Source: Chloroflexota bacterium
GTDB taxonomy: Bacteria > Chloroflexota > Dehalococcoidia > Lucifugimonadales > UBA3495
Direction: 5' to 3'
Assembly (NCBI GenBank): GCA_022562335.1
Contig: JADFPM010000010.1
Span: 1-22,976 of the forward strand
DNA length: 22,976 nucleotides
Shown here in pieces: positions 15,248 through 22,794 of the stretch (position 1 is the first letter of the stretch; each line of letters starts with the position of its first letter). Below the pieces are notes generated by a model. It was not told the DNA's origin and ran no database searches. It saw nothing but the letters and a program-made list of their open reading frames with translations. The translations under genes were made by a program, and so were the position numbers.

Positions 15248-16342
15248 TTACATTAAATCCTGAAGTAACATCCTGAGATCGTCGTATCCCAATGGGACGG
15301 GCAGCGCGCTTACCCGGTCCCAACGCGTATGCTCCAATAAGGTCTCCAGACCGTCCGACTTGATGCCTAAAGAAGAAAGGCTGGTCTTCAGCCCGCAGTT
15401 TTCCATGATTTGAACGATCCGTCTAGTGGCATCTTCCAGATCCCTGACACCCAACGCGTCCCACAAAGGAGAAAGCTTGTGAGAAATCGCTGGAGCCGTC
15501 CACCTTAACATCGAGGGCAAGGTAATTCCGACCGCCTGCCCATGGGCTACTTCCCAGAAAAGAGTGAGCGGGCTGCCTATGGCGTGGCAAACGTTTGGGT
15601 GACTGTTGCTGTAAGCAACTCCTGACATAGTAGCGGCAAGAGAGCACCACGAACGCGACCCCAGATCCCCATTGTTACAGGAACTCTCGAGGTGGGTGGC
15701 AAATATCTGGATAACTTGAAGATCCAGGGCGTCCGATACTGGTTCCGCCTCTTTGGACCAATATGACTCAAAGGCGCTGGTGAAGGCGTCCATCCCCGTC
15801 ACGGCAGCTAGCTCTTTTGGCATACTCATGGCAAGGTCAGGGTCAACGATGGCTACATCTGGGAACATCTCGGGATGGTTCAAGTTGATAGAGCGCCTGG
15901 TTTCCCAGTCCCATACAGCTGCCCCAGGCGTGACTTCGCTGCTGCTTCCGGAGGTTGTGGGTACCGCGATGAACGGAACACCTTGGTGGGAGATTCTCTT
16001 TTCCCCGGTCAAATACTCCCGGCAGGCGCCATCGTGATTCGTGAGAATGCTGACGATTTTGCCCACGTCGATTACGGATCCGCCGCCAATGGCCACCACG
16101 ACACGGGACGATGATTGGCGGCATGCCTCCAATGCATTTGAGACCAATTGGGGCGCGGGGAAAGGAGTGACTTGGTCAAACAACGTTACCCGCAGGGAGC
16201 CGATGCTGTCGACGACTTGCCGCAAGACGCCGCTTTCTCGCAAGTTCCTCCGTCCCGTGACCAGGAAGACCCTAGCCTGAGCACCGGCTACCTCCTCGAT
16301 AACAGCCGGTAAATCAGCGAGCCGGCCGGCACCAAAGATCAC
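15248..16342 (-). CDS. Iron-type alcohol dehydrogenase
   Basis: Group III (Fe-ADH/DHQS-like) dehydrogenase, 364 aa from the GTG at 16342. It has GGGSVID at residues 87-92 (NAD(P) binding), TTSGSSSEVTPGA near 129, and metal ligands Asp185 (GMDAFTSAFE), His253 (VCHAIGSP) and His267 (VAHGQAVG). The position usually occupied by a fourth ligand, His in DALTHAIE, is Ser189; related enzymes with three ligands or Gln there exist. The GTG start looks too late: the frame continues upstream to about 16417 and encodes PQFTWLNPTKVIFGAG, a good family N-terminus, but with no ATG, GTG or TTG before the first stop. The start codon may have been lost or be non-standard. It is divergent from the amidohydrolase. 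Confidence 0.85.
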   Translation of the reverse strand: MIFGAGRLADLPAVIEEVAGAQARVFLVTGRRNLRESGVLRQVVDSIGSLRVTLFDQVTPFPAPQLVSNALEACRQSSSRVVVAIGGGSVIDVGKIVSILTNHDGACREYLTGEKRISHQGVPFIAVPTTSGSSSEVTPGAAVWDWETRRSINLNHPEMFPDVAIVDPDLAMSMPKELAAVTGMDAFTSAFESYWSKEAEPVSDALDLQVIQIFATHLESSCNNGDLGSRSWCSLAATMSGVAYSNSHPNVCHAIGSPLTLFWEVAHGQAVGITLPSMLRWTAPAISHKLSPLWDALGVRDLEDATRRIVQIMENCGLKTSLSSLGIKSDGLETLLEHTRWDRVSALPVPLGYDDLRMLLQDLM

Positions 16343-16411
16343 CTTGGTGGGATTTAACCAAGTAAACTGGGGTAGCGTTGAAACATTCGTGGCGCCACCT
16401 ACTCTGCCAAA

Positions 16412-16427
16412 GGTAGCCTATTCTACC
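16412..16427. promoter_or_regulatory. Short inverted repeat upstream of the amidohydrolase
   Basis: GGTAG (16412-16416) and CTACC (16423-16427) flank six bases. A further ACCTAC half-site lies at 16397-16402. TATAAA at 16440-16445 could be a -10 for the amidohydrolase, but no matching -35 is evident. Weak evidence for a control region between the divergent pair. Confidence 0.25.
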
Positions 16428-16505
16428 ACCAGTATTGGATATAAACTGAATCAATTCTTTAGGTTTCAGCAGAGGCGCGAATCAGGCCGGCCAGAGGAGA
16501 TAGCC

Positions 16506-17849
16506 ATGGAGGACACGGCGCAAGGATTCAAGTTGATCAAGGCGGGCCGGTTGATTGATGGCGGGGGAGGACCTCCTATCGAAGACGGGGCGGTTCTCGT
16601 CCGGGGCTCCAAAATAATCGCCGTGGGTCCGGCTAAAGATGTTATTCCTCCTGAAGGAGCCTTAGTGGAGGCTTACAACTACCCGGGTAAAACCGTCATG
16701 CCTGGGTTGATCGATTGCCATACCCATCACAACGGCTTCGGTGACGGACGTCCTGGTGAGGATGTGGCGGCTTTGCCTGATGAAGTGATCACGTTGCAAG
16801 CGGCTCGCAATGCCAGAGACAGCTTGTTTTCCGGAGTAACATCCATCAGGGATAACGGAGCGAAAAACATGACCATGTTCCGGCTGCGAGAGGCGGTACA
16901 ACATGGCATAATTCAGGCCCCCCGGATGGTATTGTGCGGGCGGCCTATAGCCATCGTTGGTGGACACATGGGTTACTTCGGGACCGAGGTGACGGGGCCG
17001 GTGGAAGCCACCGCCGCGGTTCGCCAGTTGATCAAAGAGGGCGCCGATTATATAAAGATCAGCGCCACCGGCGGCAGTACCCGCACCTCTTTCCCTTTGC
17101 TACCCGCATTCACGCTGGATGAACTCAAGGCGATGACGCAAGAGGCCCATAAGTTTGGAAAGTTAACCGCTACCCATTGCAGCTCCACCCAGGGCACAAT
17201 CGATTCGCTGGACGCTGGCGTGGATATGATAATCCACTGCGTGTTCAAAGACCGCGACGGCACGGCGAATTTTCGGGAAGACGTGGCGGAACGTATCGGA
17301 GTCCAAGGGGCCTACGTCAACCCAACTGTGCACGTGGCCAGATCGCGGGTTTGGGCGTTCCAAAGAAGAAAAGAAGCCCATGGACTGAGCGAACAAGATC
17401 AAGCCAAACTGGATGAAAGTTTGTGGGAATTGGAGGTGCGTTGGACCCACCTTGCCCGGTTGATAGAGATGGGGTTGAAGATCATCACCGGGTCGGACTC
17501 TTCTTGGGGTAACTACAAGTTGGGCAACACGGTCTACGAGACCGAATGCTTGGTCCAGGCAGGGATGTCCCCGATGAAGGGAATCGTTTCCGTCACCAGC
17601 GATGCCGCCAAGTCGCTGGGCATCGATTCAGTTACGGGCTCCTTGGAACCGGGCAAGGAAGCCGATGTGATCATCGTCGACGGCAACCCGGCGGAGGATA
17701 TCAACACGCTCTGGAAAATCACCGAGGTGTTCTTAGGGGGGCAACGCGTGGACCGGGGCCCGGAGAGCGTCCTGGCAGGCATTCGGCAGCATCCACCTGT
17801 CTTTCGCCCCGAGGCCTCTATCACGAGCGCTCTGGGAGGCAGTAACTAA
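16506..17849 (+). CDS. Amidohydrolase (imidazolonepropionase-like)
   Basis: Metal-dependent amidohydrolase, 447 aa. I chose ATG 16506 because AGAGGAGA precedes it closely; the in-frame ATG at 16344 would add 54 atypical residues and overlaps the coding strand of the Fe-ADH N-terminus. Ligands follow the binuclear pattern: His72 and His74 (DCHTHH), Lys184 (YIKISATGG, carbamylated), His224 (ATHCSS), His244 (IIHC) and Asp331 (GSDSS). The end SLGIDSVTGSLEPGKEADVIIV is typical. Relatives hydrolyse imidazolones, dipeptides or N-acyl amino acids; the substrate here is unknown. Divergent with the Fe-ADH and bracketed with it by repeats. A degraded paralogue of its 3' end is at 5326-5404. Confidence 0.93.
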   Translation: MEDTAQGFKLIKAGRLIDGGGGPPIEDGAVLVRGSKIIAVGPAKDVIPPEGALVEAYNYPGKTVMPGLIDCHTHHNGFGDGRPGEDVAALPDEVITLQAARNARDSLFSGVTSIRDNGAKNMTMFRLREAVQHGIIQAPRMVLCGRPIAIVGGHMGYFGTEVTGPVEATAAVRQLIKEGADYIKISATGGSTRTSFPLLPAFTLDELKAMTQEAHKFGKLTATHCSSTQGTIDSLDAGVDMIIHCVFKDRDGTANFREDVAERIGVQGAYVNPTVHVARSRVWAFQRRKEAHGLSEQDQAKLDESLWELEVRWTHLARLIEMGLKIITGSDSSWGNYKLGNTVYETECLVQAGMSPMKGIVSVTSDAAKSLGIDSVTGSLEPGKEADVIIVDGNPAEDINTLWKITEVFLGGQRVDRGPESVLAGIRQHPPVFRPEASITSALGGSN

Positions 17850-17901
17850 CGACCAGCTGCCTGGTATGACAAAAAATATCGTACACCAAGTGGTTAACGG
17901 G

Positions 17902-17922
17902 TGACACTATCGGTGAATAGTG
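17902..17922 (+). repeat. Repeat-family element, copy 3
   Basis: TGACACTAT-CGGT-GAATAGTG, with the inner inverted repeat at 17905-17922. It lies 52 bp after the amidohydrolase stop and before the convergent end of the lipoprotein gene. It is a direct repeat of copy 2. Confidence 0.7.
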
Positions 17923-17987
17923 GTGGTTTGTAATAGGGGGACCTGGCCAAATTACTGATGAAACTCCATCGTATTCGGCTCGATTTC

Positions 17988-19199
17988 CTAGTGACGGATG
18001 ACTACCAATTGATCAGCCGCGGACTCGGGTAACCACACCTCGCCCCGCCGGCCAAGAATCTGCCTGACATTACTGGGGTTGCTGGGCAGATCGAACACTT
18101 CAAACCGCTCACTCTTCGGATCGAACCTGAGGACCGCGTTAGCGCCAAAGTCACTGAGCCACACCATGTCATTCTCATCTACATAAACTGCATATGCCCG
18201 TGGCCCGGCGCCCGGAAGCTTCCACTCCCGCCACTCGCCGGCGGAGGGGTCATAGACAGCCACCTGTCCCGCGTTCCACTCGCTCACCCAGATCCTGCCC
18301 TGAGAGTCGGACCATACTCGCCTTGCGCCTTGATTCGGCGTTGGAGGGTCAAGAACGGTTACTTCGCCCGACTCAGGGTCAATGCGCCCAACATAGTTCC
18401 CGGCCAGAGACGCATAATATATGTCTCCGTTGGGGCTGGCCGCGATTCCGTATGGTCCGCGGCCACGCGGAGCATCGAAGACCTCCATTTCGCCAGTGCT
18501 AGGATCCAACCGACCGTAGACGCCATTTTGCCCCGTAAACCACAGCACACCATCATTGCCAAAGGTGGCCGTGTTCAAGTTCGCGTTGGGGCGCTCCGCT
18601 GGTAACGGGAAGACGTCCACCACCAGACTTTCTGGGTCCACGCGCACGATGGCGTTCAACCCGCCGTCGGTTACCCAAGGTGCTCCGTCGGGCCCCACAA
18701 TGACCCCATGGGGTCTGGAACCTGATCCCAGCGGTGTATGCCGGGTCTCTCCAGTTTCTGGATTGAGCCATCCAAGTTCCCCAGAACCTTGTGCGGTGTA
18801 CCAAACCCCGCCGTCGACGGCGGGCGCTACGTCGTGGGGGCGCGACCCCGAAGGGACCGGGAACGCTTGTAATCGCGGTTCAGCGAGAGCTGATGCGGTA
18901 GGAGACACATCTTTCGTGCGGCTGGGTCCAACCGTGGAAGATTCCTGCGATTCGGGTGTGAGAATTGCAATGATTGTAGGCGTTGGTGCTGAAGTCTGTA
19001 ATCCAATCACTGCCGTCGTTGGTGTCGAACTCGGTATCGATGTAGTGGCAGTATCGGGTTCAGGTTCCGAGGTTGGTTTCGGTGACCCACTGCATCCAGC
19101 TAGTTGAAGGAGAATCAGGATTCCCAGGAAGATTGATGCTACCGGGCCTGAAGCGCGGCCCGCACGAATGAATTTTCCTCTTCGCATGCTATTGCACAT
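17988..19199 (-). CDS. Lipoprotein with Vgb-like beta-propeller
   Basis: Secreted, membrane-anchored protein (403 aa). The N-terminus is basic (MRRGKFIRAGR), followed by a hydrophobic stretch and the lipobox LAGC with Cys36. A Ser/Thr/Pro-rich linker runs to about residue 110. The rest consists of about six blades related to virginiamycin B lyase/streptogramin lyase, each with a variant of GxLDPxTGE, RPHGVxxGPDG and WxTD. Such folds are often binding or scaffold modules, and lyase activity is not implied. The start could be ATG 19199 or the ATG four codons later; neither has a clear ribosome-binding site. It stands alone between convergent and same-strand neighbours. Confidence 0.88.
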   Translation of the reverse strand: MCNSMRRGKFIRAGRASGPVASIFLGILILLQLAGCSGSPKPTSEPEPDTATTSIPSSTPTTAVIGLQTSAPTPTIIAILTPESQESSTVGPSRTKDVSPTASALAEPRLQAFPVPSGSRPHDVAPAVDGGVWYTAQGSGELGWLNPETGETRHTPLGSGSRPHGVIVGPDGAPWVTDGGLNAIVRVDPESLVVDVFPLPAERPNANLNTATFGNDGVLWFTGQNGVYGRLDPSTGEMEVFDAPRGRGPYGIAASPNGDIYYASLAGNYVGRIDPESGEVTVLDPPTPNQGARRVWSDSQGRIWVSEWNAGQVAVYDPSAGEWREWKLPGAGPRAYAVYVDENDMVWLSDFGANAVLRFDPKSERFEVFDLPSNPSNVRQILGRRGEVWLPESAADQLVVIRH

Positions 19200-19363
19200 T
19201 GCGGGCCAGCATTCAGTTCGAGCTCTAGAACCCGCCCGATTCCCGAACCCGTCATATGAGTGTTAAGTCCTGACCGCTAAGGTCTTGCAAATTTTATATC
19301 ACTAAGATGAAGTTACGCCGGGGCCGAGGGTTTTCGGGTTCGAATGTTCCCACCGTACGAAGA

Positions 19364-19381
19364 CACTGTTGTTTCATAGTG
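19364..19381. repeat. Weaker repeat-family element, copy 4
   Basis: CACTGT and ATAGTG around six bases: one arm differs by one base from the consensus inverted repeat, and the flanking TGA/GA positions are not conserved. It lies about 165 bp upstream of the lipoprotein start, in a 268-bp gap in which I see no gene. Confidence 0.45.
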
Positions 19382-19467
19382 CCTAGAAACGTTTCAATCC
19401 AAACTTTGAGTAATCAAGCCCCCAATCAGGTCACAACATTTCATTACGCACACCGGTCTTAGCCAGA

Positions 19468-21027
19468 TCAGGTATTGACGCCGATGATCTTGTCCCAGTC
19501 GGTCGACTGCTGGTAGGCGTAAGCGGTCCTCATGATAAGCGGGTCGTCGAAGAAGCGCCCGACAAGCTGCATGCTGACCGGGAGCCCAGCTGACGATTTG
19601 GCCACGGGAAGGGCGAGCGCTGGGTGGCCGGTGTAGTTGAAGGGCAGAGTGTTGCGGGAGCCGCCCCGGTTCATTGACGTAAGGTTGTCCTCGACAGCCT
19701 CGAGGTAGCTACCTGGGGTGTGGTTCTTGGGTGCCGTCATGATGCATGTAGGCATCACGAGTATGTCGACATCAGCAAGTGCGGTGTCGTAGGCCTTGAT
19801 GTATGTGGGACGCACATTCTGCGCCTTGGCGTACACACGGCCGTGGTAGTTGCGGTGGCTCAATTCGGCTGCGATGAGCGACAGCTTGCTGCGTGGCGCG
19901 AGCAAGTCGGCCTGAGAGGCCCACATCTTATTAATGGCGGCGATGATGGAGGCGGGGTAATAGGTCCTGGTGAAGGCGCCGAAGAACCCAGTTTTGAACA
20001 CAGCAAGGGCGCCTTCGCCCGTGAGCGCGGCCTGGGCTGCGCTGATGGCGTGGTGCTCCGGGATGGACACCTTGGATACGTCGGCACCTGCCTCTGCGAG
20101 GACGTCGACCGCCGCCATCACCAGGTCGCGCACGTCGACCTCGGCATCGGCGAAGCCCTCCTCGAGCACACCGATGCGCAGCCCGGAAATACCGTCGGCC
20201 AGCTGGCCGAGCACGTCAATGCTGGTGGGGACGTCTCGCGTCTGTCGGGGATCGTAAGGGTCGTAACCTGCGGTGGCCTGGAGCGTAGCCGCCGCATCCT
20301 CCACAGTTCGGGTCAACGGACCCGTGTAATCGATGCTTTGGTCCGAGCCGAAGCTGATTCCAAAGTGCGACAACAATCCGAACGTGGGCTTGTGTCCGAC
20401 GAGGCCGGAGAAAGCCGCAGGGATACGGATGGAGCCGCCCTGATCGCCGCCGAAGGAGATGTCCACCTCACCGGCGGCCACGGCCGCGGCGGAGCCAGAG
20501 GACGATCCGCCGGTCACGTGATCGTGGTTATGGGGGTTGAGGGGCCGGCCGTAGTCGCCGATGGCGCCGCCGGTGCCGAAGCCGCCACTCAGTCCGTTCA
20601 TGACGTTCTTGCCAATGATGGTGCCCCCCGCGTTCAGTACCCGGGTAACGACGGTTGCGTCGAAGTCGGGGATAAAGCCTTCGAGGGCGAAGGAGCCGAA
20701 GCTCATGGGTATACCTGCCACAGCGATGTGGTCCTTGTAACTGACGGTCTTGCCGGCGAGAAGGCCTTCGGCTGCCCCCTCGATCCGGCACTTCCACATC
20801 CAGGCGTTGAGCGGGTCTTCTTCTTCGCTCGGCCTGTACCCGGGCTCGCGGGTGGCCGAAACCATGGGAGGCTTGGGCTCCTCGATCCGGGCCTGCACGA
20901 ACGCGTCTAACTGTTCCATTTGTTCCATCAGGTATTTCCGGTACACGACGGCCTCGTCAGGACCCAGGTGGATACCTAGTTCCTTGGCCACGGCCACCAC
21001 TTCATCGACGTCAGGTACTGCGTACAT
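19468..21027 (-). CDS. Amidase (enantioselective amidase-like)
   Basis: Amidase-signature enzyme, 519 aa from ATG 21027, chosen because GAGGAG lies nine bases upstream; an upstream in-frame start at 21108 lacks support and overlaps the promoter. Triad: Lys98 (VSYKDHIAVAG), Ser175 (TGGSSSGSA) and Ser199 (GGDQGGSIRIPA). The preceding segment NAWMWKCRIEGAAEGLLAGK and LEGFIPDFDATVVTRVL are characteristic of the Rhodococcus-type enantiomer-selective amidases that hydrolyse aliphatic or aryl amides, often after nitrile hydratase, which is not in this window. It is only distantly like the amidase at 7973-9625 and lacks the GatC-like extension. The MFS permease upstream on the same strand may import its substrate. 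Confidence 0.93.
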   Translation of the reverse strand: MYAVPDVDEVVAVAKELGIHLGPDEAVVYRKYLMEQMEQLDAFVQARIEEPKPPMVSATREPGYRPSEEEDPLNAWMWKCRIEGAAEGLLAGKTVSYKDHIAVAGIPMSFGSFALEGFIPDFDATVVTRVLNAGGTIIGKNVMNGLSGGFGTGGAIGDYGRPLNPHNHDHVTGGSSSGSAAAVAAGEVDISFGGDQGGSIRIPAAFSGLVGHKPTFGLLSHFGISFGSDQSIDYTGPLTRTVEDAAATLQATAGYDPYDPRQTRDVPTSIDVLGQLADGISGLRIGVLEEGFADAEVDVRDLVMAAVDVLAEAGADVSKVSIPEHHAISAAQAALTGEGALAVFKTGFFGAFTRTYYPASIIAAINKMWASQADLLAPRSKLSLIAAELSHRNYHGRVYAKAQNVRPTYIKAYDTALADVDILVMPTCIMTAPKNHTPGSYLEAVEDNLTSMNRGGSRNTLPFNYTGHPALALPVAKSSAGLPVSMQLVGRFFDDPLIMRTAYAYQQSTDWDKIIGVNT

Positions 21028-21071
21028 GATGGTCATCTCCTCGAACTGTAGAATCCCCATGAAACGAGGGG

Positions 21072-21101
21072 AGAGTACTCCGGCCCATGTAAGCCTGTCA
21101 A
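21072..21101 (-). promoter_or_regulatory. Predicted sigma-70-type promoter of the amidase
   Basis: On the minus strand TTGACA (21096-21101) and TACTCT (21072-21077) are 18 bp apart. Transcription would begin near 21065, about 38 bases before the chosen start at 21027. The -35 is a perfect consensus; the -10 is a 3/6 match that retains the key T-A...T positions. Confidence 0.45.
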
Positions 21102-21201
21102 CAATCACCTGCCCCGGTTTTCACCCAGCTTGTGCCAGTATTATTGATGGTCATTCAGAACCAGGGTATGCCACGGAGTGCCTTGCTTGGAGCCCATTGC
21201 C

Positions 21202-21220
21202 CCTCGAGAGTAGTTCGAGG
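21202..21220. repeat. Short hairpin in the gap after the MFS gene
   Basis: CCTCGA (21202-21207) and TCGAGG (21215-21220) around seven bases. There is no T-tract, so it is only a possible transcription or RNA-stability element. Otherwise I see nothing in the 353 bp between the amidase start and the MFS stop except the amidase promoter. Confidence 0.3.
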
Positions 21221-21380
21221 CTAGTGCTTCATGCCCTTGGGCAACACCAGACTTCTTAAAAAGTCGCCCAGGTTGTTAGCCAGGACGAACCGCTATGGCC
21301 TCGCCCGGTTGGCAAAACACAACGCCGTTCGTATTGACGCTATAATCGGCCCAGATGAGGCCAGTCAGCGGGGGACCAAC

Positions 21381-22643
21381 CTAGTCGCCCGTGCTTCGCG
21401 CGCGCTGGGAGACTACCTGCTGGGTGAACTCGGCAGGGTTGCGGACGCTGAAGCGGACCACAGCCGCGCCAACCAGTGCGGCGCTCATACACAACACTCC
21501 CACCAGGGGAAAACCACCCAAGGAAAGAACCAGACCACCCAGGGAAGACCCGCCTACACCGCCGAGTTGGTTGCTGGCACTGAACATTCCGGTGGCGGTA
21601 GCTTTGGAACGTCCGGCCAGCTCCATCATGAGGGTCATCAGGACAGGGAGAGGCAGTGCCAAAAAGGTTGTAACTGCTACAGCAATCCCAACGGTTGTCC
21701 ACTGGGAAAGGACAAGGTTGAATACTACCCCAGAGCCCACGCCGCAACTAATTAGGATTAGGGAGGTGAAGGCCAGCCGCTGCGGCCGCCCGGCAACGAA
21801 GCCGCCAGCCATGCTACCGGCCAAAGCCCCGGCGCCCATCACTGCCAGCGGAAGAGCCGTCTCTTCTACGCTCAGGCCGTAAGTCTGGATCAGGTATGCT
21901 GGCAAGTAGCTGGCCAGGCCGAAGAAGGCCGTTTGTTGGAGCATGTTGGCCCCCAGAACGTACCATGATTCCTTGCTGCCAGCCTCCCTATAGCGGTTTA
22001 AGAAGGCCAGCGAAGCCCCCGGCTGCCTCGGCGTTCGCGGAAGCCACTTCCACAGCAGGACCCAAACCAACAGGGATAGCCCGCCTACCCCATAGAATGG
22101 AACCTGCCAGCCGCCCAGCCCGGCCGCTAGGGCCACCAGAGGCACTCCCACCACGACGCCAATCCAGCTTGAGCTAAACAGCCAGCCCACCGCCTTGCCC
22201 CTTTGCTCCGGAGGGAAATGGTCAGCGATCGCTGCCATGCTGTTTGGGGGAATCATCGCCGCTCCAGCGCCGCTCACAATACGAAACACCAGTAGTGACG
22301 GGAAGTCCCAGGCCAGGGCAGAACCCAGCAGCCCCACGGCCATCAGCAGTATGCCTGACAGGGCCACGACGCGACGGCCGTAAGTATCGGACACCGGACC
22401 CACCAGCGGGGCTACGATGCCCCATGCAATGAACGTCGCAGCGGCTAACTGGCCGGTGACTGCCACCGAGGTGTCGAACTCGCGGGCCAGGTCTACCAGC
22501 AAAGGCCCCAGCATCAGCGAAACCACCCGGGCCAATATGAATGCAGCGGAAAGCGGCAGCAGCATTTTAATGCGGGCGGAATGTGCCTGGGCCATCATTC
22601 CAACCATGTAACGGACTTCATCCTCTGAGTATATCCTTCCCAT
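21381..22643 (-). CDS. MFS transporter
   Basis: Inner-membrane permease of the major facilitator superfamily, 420 aa from ATG 22643, with about twelve hydrophobic segments. The motif A equivalent after helix 2 reads GPVSDTYGRRVVAL, and the loop before helix 5 has PPEQRGKAVGW. An upstream in-frame TTG (22658) and later ATGs near 22604-22592 are alternatives; AAGG lies five bases before 22643. The overall pattern resembles drug/metabolite:H+ antiporters of the Bcr/AraJ type, but the substrate cannot be told. It is on the same strand as the amidase 353 bp downstream, which has its own likely promoter. Confidence 0.9.
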   Translation of the reverse strand: MGRIYSEDEVRYMVGMMAQAHSARIKMLLPLSAAFILARVVSLMLGPLLVDLAREFDTSVAVTGQLAAATFIAWGIVAPLVGPVSDTYGRRVVALSGILLMAVGLLGSALAWDFPSLLVFRIVSGAGAAMIPPNSMAAIADHFPPEQRGKAVGWLFSSSWIGVVVGVPLVALAAGLGGWQVPFYGVGGLSLLVWVLLWKWLPRTPRQPGASLAFLNRYREAGSKESWYVLGANMLQQTAFFGLASYLPAYLIQTYGLSVEETALPLAVMGAGALAGSMAGGFVAGRPQRLAFTSLILISCGVGSGVVFNLVLSQWTTVGIAVAVTTFLALPLPVLMTLMMELAGRSKATATGMFSASNQLGGVGGSSLGGLVLSLGGFPLVGVLCMSAALVGAAVVRFSVRNPAEFTQQVVSQRARSTGD

Positions 22644-22741
22644 CTCAGCCTTGAACAAGTGGGCACACTGTGAATCCGAGAGTTAGACGCTCCGCTGGCT
22701 GCGAGGGAATAAGAGTGACAATGATACCTCGGCACCTAGTG

Positions 22742-22762
22742 CTAATTTAGTCTATAAATTAG
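22742..22762. promoter_or_regulatory. Operator-like inverted repeat upstream of the MFS gene
   Basis: CTAATTT and AAATTAG, perfect seven-base arms, separated by seven bases. It is AT-rich against a GC-rich background and lies about 100 bp upstream of the MFS start and 33 bp after the stop of the gene to its right. It may be a repressor site for the transporter. Confidence 0.4.
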
Positions 22763-22794
22763 GCGCGGGTTGAGTAGTGGGATGATGGTTCCGA

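Noticed and set aside
16344..16505. Earlier ATG start for the amidohydrolase
   Set aside because: The extra 54 residues lack family resemblance, the opposite strand encodes the Fe-ADH N-terminus, and AGAGGAGA supports ATG 16506.
15162..17922. The repeat elements as chromosome-dimer (dif/Xer) sites
   Set aside because: Two half-sites with a six-base centre recall that architecture, but the bases do not match known dif arms and a genome normally has a single dif.
19337..19345. GGTTCGAAT, resembling a tRNA T-loop
   Set aside because: The closing C of the loop is absent, the flanking bases do not make a T-stem, and no acceptor or anticodon stem can be drawn upstream.
19391..19400. GTTTCAATCC, resembling the end of some CRISPR repeats
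   Set aside because: It occurs once, with no regularly spaced copies and no cas genes.
19720..20910. 396-codon open frame on the plus strand
   Set aside because: It is fully antisense to the amidase, whose triad and family motifs are intact. Its composition is a by-product of GC-rich codons.
21341..21346. Perfect TATAAT on the plus strand
   Set aside because: No -35 at acceptable spacing (TTGACG directly abuts it) and no plus-strand gene follows.
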